Positions 58,574 through 64,000 of a DNA stretch of 64,000 nucleotides are shown in pieces. The translations under genes and the position numbers were made by a program. The notes under the pieces were generated by a model that made no database searches, was not told where the DNA came from, and saw only the letters and a program-made list of their open reading frames with translations. Position 1 is the stretch's first letter. The number at the start of each line of letters is the position of its first letter. Origin of the DNA: Tetraselmis striata (Eukaryota > Chlorophyta > Chlorodendrophyceae > Chlorodendrales > Chlorodendraceae); assembly GCA_006384855.1 (NCBI GenBank), contig VCJN01000114.1, positions 124,001-188,000 of the forward strand. The letters run 5' to 3'.

Positions 58574-59530
58574 GTGCTCGATCTGCTGACTACCTTGCTC
58601 ACGGCCATCACCTACTCAAACTACGAAGGAAAGTTTCGTCTCTTCGCCGAGCTTTGCATCGACGAGGAAGGTATCCCCCCCTTGGACTGCACCGAGTCTA
58701 TATGTGTCCGCTACCTCGCTTGGATTGCGGAGCGCGGCACAATCGGTGCCGGCCCTCTACCACCCTGCCTCTCGGCCATCAATAACACCTTATTCCGCCG
58801 TCACACCGGCCGGGATGACGCCCCGGCCAGCACCGGCCCAGCCATCGGCGACATAAATCGGGCACTTCAAATCCGTCAGCTCAAGACTAGCGAGGAGCTG
58901 CGGCGCGCCCCCCTTCCCTATGACGTCATCACCGACATCCTTGACGACCTTGCTACCCTTCCCATGACCACTCCCGGCTACGGCACCATCCTCCACAAGG
59001 GTGGAGCTGTATGCTCAACATTTATGTTTAATTCCCGTGGCGACTCCGCGACATGGCCATGGACACCCACAACATCACCCTCTTCGTCAACCGCAAGAAG
59101 GGGGGACATCGCAAGCGTCGAGACGGGTTCAAACCCCTACTCCTAACCCCCCCCCCCCCCCCCCCCCCCCCGCCCCACCGCCGTGCCCGCGTGGACAGCC
59201 CTTCTCCGCCGCTTCATCGCTTACCACGACGCAGCATTCCGGGCAGCCCCCGCCGCCAAGCAACCGGAGCGATTATGGGCGCTCCCGCCCGGCGACAAGG
59301 CTACCCCGCCCCTCACATGGAACGCCTCCCCCCTCGGCGACTAGCTCACGCGGGCCGTCGACAGCATCAGTCGAGAACCCCCCCCCCCCCCCTCCCCCCC
59401 CCCGCCCCCCCCCCCCCCCCGCCCCCTGGGAAGGAATCCTGTGGAGTGTGGACCTGGCACTCCTTACGAAAGGGCGCGGCGTCTGGAGCAAATGCAGCAG
59501 ACGCGCCCCGGGCCCGCAACTCTGCAGCAA
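58574..59530 (+). pseudogene. Tyrosine recombinase of the 56470-60025 element, frameshifted
   Basis: The N-terminal domain is intact from 58574: TYSNYEGKFRLFAELCIDEE, VRYLAWIAERGTIGAGPLPP, CLSAINNTLFRRHTG, RRAPLPYDVITDIL. It parallels the recombinase at 39247-40437 block for block. The first catalytic Arg lies in STFMFNSRGDSA. The frame then changes near 59050 (ITLFVNRKKGGHRKR), passes a 25-base C-run and further C-runs at 59380-59420, and reaches WTWHSLRKGAASGANAAD, the His-x-x-Arg motif. The Tyr block beyond it is not readable. Inactive. Confidence 0.8.
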
Positions 59531-59709
59531 TCAACCCGACATCGACACTAAATCGACCCGGGTACGACGCTTCTTAACCGCTCCGCTGCGCTTTTGTTCG
59601 GCTGGCTGTCCCGCCCCATGTAGTCCTTCGTAGCCTCCTTGGCAGCGCCCCCACTCGGTCGGACGCCGCCCCGCCCACTCTGCAGTTTTGAAGACCGAGG
59701 TGGCTAATC

Positions 59710-60025
59710 TTCCCTGCCTACCTCCCTTTGAAATGTTTAAAGCGGTGTTCTTGGGTTTCCTTTTTCCCTTATTGCACCTAGGGTATGCGGGGGGTCGACA
59801 CTAGTACTAGTGCTTTAGCACCGGTGCTTTGGCACTGGTGCTTTAGCACTTGGAAGCCGATGTACGGCACTTTGCGTGCCGCCCACGACGAGAACAACGG
59901 TCACCCGCCACCCATCAAATCTTGTTGTAAAACCATCACCGTCCGCTAGATTGGACCACTATTTTAGTTTTATGCCAGCCTCCTGCCTCCCTCCGCCCTC
60001 TTCCCTGCCTACCTCCCTTTGAAAT
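59710..60025 (+). repeat. B1 - A2 - B2 repeat block of the 56470-60025 element
   Basis: B1 59710-59734 runs directly into A2 (59733-59987), and B2 60001-60025 closes the element. Confidence 0.83.
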
Positions 60026-60050
60026 CCTGTTGTCAGCGCGCTTTTTCATG

Positions 60051-60460
60051 TTTCAAACATGCAATCGAGTATGGTTTGTCAAAAGAGCGCGAATGCTGAT
60101 TTACACGAAAAGCGCCATTTTTGGCTAGGAAGGTTCATCGAGAGTGGGGGGAGTCGGAGGAGGAGCGTGCAAGGCAGAAACGCGGAAACGGGAGGGGGGG
60201 GGGGGCGCTGCCGAAGGCATCGCGGTAAAAGATGGCAAGCGAGCTGGTGGTGGTGGCTGTCGTCCTAAGTAGCACCTCGGCCGGGAGCGCAGGGCTCGCG
60301 GGCGATGGGGCAGCCCGTACTGAAAACGCGATGGTAGTACCGGTAATATCTACGGTTAAAACCACCAACAGACCGTTCGGGTCGCACTAGGACAGTTAAA
60401 TCGTTGGGAAACCCCATAAACATGTTTAGATCATTTCAAACATGCAATCGAGTGTGGTTG
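60051..60460 (-). mobile_element. Relic of a related element: only its B2 - A2 - B1 repeats
   Basis: TTTCAAACATGCAATCGAGT occurs at 60051 and again at 60434 in the same orientation. The sequence between (ACACGAAAAGCGCCA..., AACCCCATAAACATGTTTAGATCA) resembles the A2 repeat of the element at 63204-64000 (GAAACCCCATAAACTAGTTTAGATCA, GGCAGGAAGGTTTAGCG). It is therefore the 3' repeat block of a sister element in minus orientation, without genes. It starts 26 bases after the B2 end of the plus-strand element. Confidence 0.6.
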
Positions 60461-63203
60461 CCGGTTTACACGCGATTCGTTTACGAATGCGAGCGTGGGC
60501 AATCGGCATGCATGCGTGCCGACCAGGCAAAGGCGGACGATGTCATGAGTTGTAGCATTGGTCTCGCGCCGAGAGACAGGAACCTCGATAAAGGTACATG
60601 CGCAAAACGGACGCAAATGGGAAATGTGGACGGCGCGAACGTCGGCCCGACATAGGCTGGACGTGTCGCGAAATCTATAAGCGCCGTCCCTCAACATTGC
60701 CACGCATGCATAACCTGCCGCGGGCCGTGGCGGCGCGCGACATGTACGGGAACTGTATGCCAGCAGGAGCGGACATGTTGGCGAAGAGTGTCCAACAGAC
60801 CTGAACATATAGGGCGAGTAAGCGCTGCCCGTGGGCGGGCGCGTGAGCGCGTCGCGTATAGCCACTAACGGCGACGCTAACCCTGCACATGTACTGGCGG
60901 CGTATGCGATACAAGGGATGGACACGTGCCCCCGCGCGGCAACGGCGGTATACGGCCGCTGCCATCACCAGCGGCGGTCGTTTCACCGCCTTGCACGAGA
61001 GCCAGCACCTCAAACGCATAGCGCATCGGGGCGGGGGCAAATGGGGCCCAATGTGGACGTCCCATACAATACCAGTTGTGATGTGTGTCGGGGTCGGATG
61101 CCGGCGACGTCGCAGAAGACCCACCGACTCGGTAAGTTCGTTGTCGGCGCGGGTCTATCTCGCATCGCAGAGTGTGGCTGGGCGACCGCCGCTGCTGCAC
61201 TAGCGACGGCTGCCGACCACCCCGCACACGGATACTTACGATGACGGTACGAAACGCATAGGTCGTCGCGTTAAGTGCCGGAGTTACCAACTCAAAGCCA
61301 CCGCGGTCTGCATCAGTGCTCATTGCTCACTGTCCCACTACCCGTCGGTACCAACCTACTCAGAATAAACTCCCCGTGTTAGTGCTCGACGTGCCGTCAG
61401 CTCACCGTGCCCGAGCGCGAGGAGGAGCCGTTCGGGACATGACGATTGCCAACGGCGCGGCTCCACCCTCGGTCGCCATCGCGGGGTCTGGTGAGGGTCG
61501 AGCGACGCGGAATAGAGCGAGCCTAACCTGTTAGATAGGGTTACCACCATAACCCTGCCTGCATACCTATACCCACACACCTATACAGTCATACTCGTAC
61601 CACTCAATTTCTTATACTAACGCAACTAGATGCAATCAAACTGCTCATCCGCCCACACACATATGCCGCGTACTTGTTACATGCCATGCCCTCGTCAGCC
61701 ATTACGCCCCGATGACTTCTTGATGACAACAAGCCTAAATTGCATACATGAATCTGAATCTACATGCAACGGGCTGCCAAGTAAGCCGATAGTTGTATAA
61801 AGCCGTGTACGCCTTGGTACACTGTAACAATTCCTTTGTTGCAAACCTTTTCCTTGCCCACGCTAAAGCCTCTCGCCTAAAGCTTACATAACCGGACAAA
61901 GAGATACATCATGACCGAGGCCCCGGAGTCGGCGCCTACATATGCATGGCAACGGACGGGCGGGGCGGCACTGAATAGGCCGCGGGAGCCGGGCGCGGGT
62001 GGTGGAGCGGTGGACAAGGCGACAGTCGCGACGCATGGCTCGCATGGTGGACCGGAAGTCCCATGGTACATAGTTGATGGGCCCGATAGGCCCACGATGC
62101 TAGTATAGGACTTCCTAGCTTTCTACTCGATTTGTCCAAGATTTGCGCTAATTCTTCGGTGGTCGAATGGGTAGCGACGCTAGCGGCTTTTCGAACATGG
62201 GTTCAACAGGTTTGGACGATCAATTCCGTGGTAATGTCTAAAGCCTGATGCCCAACAATTCTCCCGGTGTGATAGCTTCATGATTCCGTAATACTTTCTG
62301 GATCCGGCCCAGCATTTGTCACGTGATGTGCTGTATGGTTCTGATATGACATTATTATGATGCCGTCAACTCATCGCGCACCGCGCGCCTGCTGCTGATT
62401 GATGACGTCGGATGACGCACGACGAAGCCATGACCACGAATTTGTAGGGTTTCCTTGGGAGGAACAACCTAGGAAACCCTGGTTTTCGCAGCGCCGTCAG
62501 GGTTATGTGACGACCCTGCCGGCCCGCCGGTCCGCCTGGACCGGCCGGCGCCAGTCCGGCGGCGCCCTTAGCTTTATCCGAGTATAAAGGTAGGGCGGCC
62601 GCGGATCGGGAGCGCCTTCAGTTGTTGGAAGGCACCCGACTACATTGTCTCCCACCCGCCCACCGCCCGGAGACAATTATTCGCTTGTGTGGTACGTTTC
62701 CGGATGCTGCTCGATTTTGATTAGGGATAGTCTGGTTAGTTGTGAAAGCGCCTGAGGTAGTGGGGAGTGAATATCAGTATTGATATACGCCATCCCACAG
62801 GGGTGTAGCGTGTCCGATAAGCCTAGGTATCTTTCGCGGATGTGGCGAACGAACGTGATAGTTCACGTTATATCGTTCGGACATTAGGCGAGTGAAGTAA
62901 GCAGGTAAGTACAACGGCACTTACCTGCCAAGCCCCCGCACCGCGAACCCCGCACCTAGGTGCTAACCCCGATAAGCCTAGGTGCTGCAGCAATTAGTCA
63001 AGCTTTTCCGCCAGCGTCTTGGCCGTGATGAGAGGCCGGGACCAGCAAAGCGGAATGTACTGTCCTGATGAGCCACGTGATCGCTGGTGGCATGTAATTT
63101 ACAACACCGGCGGGGGCTCGGGACGCGCGGCGCCTTTCCGGACACCATCCGGTCTGGCGGCCACGTACCAGTCGAGGATCTTTCGGTCCCAGCCGACCCC
63201 GTA
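60461..63203. other. Intergenic stretch without a recognised gene
   Basis: ORFs up to about 164 residues overlap on both strands (60431-60925 minus, 60831-61244 plus) and none is convincing. A weak tRNA-like stretch lies near 62160-62220. GC hairpins (CCGGCCGGCGCC region, 62520-62570) and an inverted AGGGTTTCC/GGAAACCCT pair (62447, 62472) are present. Confidence 0.4.
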
Positions 63204-64000
63204 CATTTCAAAGTTGAGTCTGGTTTTGCCAAAAAGGTCGCGCAGGCTGTTTTACACGGTCAAGAGCCGAAATTGGCAGGAAGGTTTAGCGAAAAGCGTG
63301 GAGGGAAAACGGAGTCAGGGGGGGCGCTGCGTGGAACGCAGCGAAAACTGGAAGATGGCAGGCTCAGCTGTTCTGGCTGCTTTTATGTCTACTCGTGCTG
63401 CACCCAACAAGGGCGCAACAACAGTTACTAGTTCCCGTACCACTGCGCAGCACTTGTAGCTGAAAAGCGGTTAGGTCAAGGATGGAAACCCCATAAACTA
63501 GTTTAGATCATTTCAAAGTTGAGTCTGGTTTTGCCAGTCTTGAGCGAACGGAGAGAGCGGTGGATTGACGGAGAAGGGGTAGCGCCAAGTCATGAAGGAG
63601 GCACTGGGAAGGCCACCGCTGCGGAGTCCTGTTGGACTTGGAAGTGGCGGAGAGGGGCGATGTGTCCAAAGAAGAACCACGCGCCAGGAGAAGGAAGAAC
63701 GTTGGGGTCGATGTAGTCCAGAACGACATCATAGTTAGTGGCCCAACCGCCATGGTAGCGGATGTGGGACAGTGGCGCTCCAATGGCGTTTGCTGCAGAG
63801 GCTGCGCCCTTGCGTAGACTGTGTGAAGTCCAGGAAGTGCCAGCAGGGGGGGCAGCGTTGACTAGGTTGACTGCTGTAGACAACCAGTCTGACATCGTAG
63901 TAGCAGTCCAAGGTTTCGACTGCTCAGCCACATTGACAGCCCAGAAGTTGGAGGTAGCCAAGCCAACAGTAACCAGGGGGACAGACTGGACGTTGTCGAT
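63204..64000 (-). mobile_element. Third split-repeat DIRS-type element, 3' part, continues beyond the window
   Basis: On the minus strand the order is recombinase, B1 (63536-63509), A2 (63508-63232), B2 (63231-63204). B1 and B2 are identical over 28 bases (plus strand CATTTCAAAGTTGAGTCTGG start). A1 and the upstream genes would lie to the right of the window. Confidence 0.82.
63590..64000 (-). CDS. Tyrosine recombinase of the right-edge DIRS-type element (C-terminal part)
   Basis: One minus frame is open from the window edge to a stop at 63590, at least 136 residues. It has GTSWTSHSLRKGAASAANA, the His-x-x-Arg motif, and YHGGWATNYDVVLDYIDPNV, the GGW block and the nucleophile Tyr. Unlike the copies at 39247-40437 and 58574-59530 it has no frameshift, and the C-run before the His-x-x-Arg block is only seven bases (AAPPAG) instead of 24 or more. 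The first catalytic Arg would lie outside the window. This is the best candidate in the window for an intact, possibly active recombinase. Confidence 0.85.
   Translation of the reverse strand: MDNVQSVPLVTVGLATSNFWAVNVAEQSKPWTATTMSDWLSTAVNLVNAAPPAGTSWTSHSLRKGAASAANAIGAPLSHIRYHGGWATNYDVVLDYIDPNVLPSPGAWFFFGHIAPLRHFQVQQDSAAVAFPVPPS

Larger units (their letters stand above)
56470..60025 (+). mobile_element. Split-repeat DIRS-type element with gag and recombinase but no RT
   Basis: The order is A1 56470-56731, gag-like region, tyrosine recombinase, B1 59710-59734, A2 59733-59987, B2 60001-60025. B1 and B2 are identical over 25 bases (TTCCCTGCCTACCTCCC start). A1 and A2 are similar over about 255 bases, with shared GGGTATGCGGG, GCCGATGTACGGCACTTTGC and GTGCCGCCCAC. 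Only about 600 bases separate the gag-like end from the recombinase, too little for RT and RNase H, and neither was found in any frame. It is thus either a deletion derivative or a non-autonomous type that borrows a polymerase. Confidence 0.83.

Noticed and set aside
60431..61323. ORFs of 137-164 residues on both strands
   Set aside because: Opposing frames with equal openness and no domain or repeat partner.
62160..62222. tRNA-like sequence (GGTCGAATGGGTAGCG, GGTTCAAC)
   Set aside because: The B-box is poor and no acceptor or anticodon pairing could be made.
1..64000. CRISPR arrays, bacterial operons, rRNA genes
   Set aside because: No regularly spaced identical repeats with unique spacers, no Shine-Dalgarno-led gene strings and no rRNA blocks. 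Exon-intron structure shows nuclear eukaryotic DNA.

Overview
The window is nuclear DNA of a eukaryote, most probably a chlorophyte green alga of the Chlamydomonas/Volvox type. This is inferred from GC-rich exons cut by many short GT-AG introns, a TGTAA-type polyadenylation signal, Kangaroo/PAT-like DIRS retrotransposons, a tRNA-derived SINE and hAT debris. No bacterial operons, rRNA or CRISPR arrays were seen. Splice sites were placed by eye, but codon phase closes across nearly all proposed junctions, which is strong internal support.

Five host genes are supported. (1) 1-9993, plus strand, 5' end outside the window: a large protein with about eight filamin-type immunoglobulin repeats, a short coiled-coil neck and a complete C-terminal kinesin-14 motor. 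(2) 24020-25481, plus: a DUF4395 membrane protein fused to a dithiol glutaredoxin. (3) 27372-32602, minus: a choline-transporter-like (CTL/SLC44) membrane protein in seven exons. (4) 46064 to about 52680, minus: a coiled-coil protein of about 17 exons that I cannot name. (5) 54265-55775, minus: an RluA-type pseudouridine synthase carrying one frameshift.

The space between these genes is mostly mobile DNA. Four tyrosine-recombinase retroelements show the split direct repeat layout (A1 - genes - B1 - A2 - B2): 12467-15580 (minus, decayed, RNase H plus recombinase), 35856-40774 (plus, gag, RT, RNase H, recombinase), 56470-60025 (plus, gag and recombinase but no RT) and 63204 to the right edge (minus, recombinase open to the edge). 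A fifth relic consists only of the 3' repeats (60051-60460). Other elements are two terminal-inverted-repeat elements (15614-16722 and 33380-34729), a tRNA-headed SINE, a hAT transposase tail, the C-terminal part of a LINE-like ORF, and a dispersed short family with a GC hairpin module and a CCCGGGACAGGACTGG module that also lies in introns of the transporter gene.

A trait of the whole window is long runs of C (sometimes G), 12-26 bases, inside introns, in intergenic DNA and even inside recombinase coding sequence just before the His-x-x-Arg motif. I see no functional cluster linking the host genes. They look like unrelated neighbours in a transposon-rich chromosome arm.
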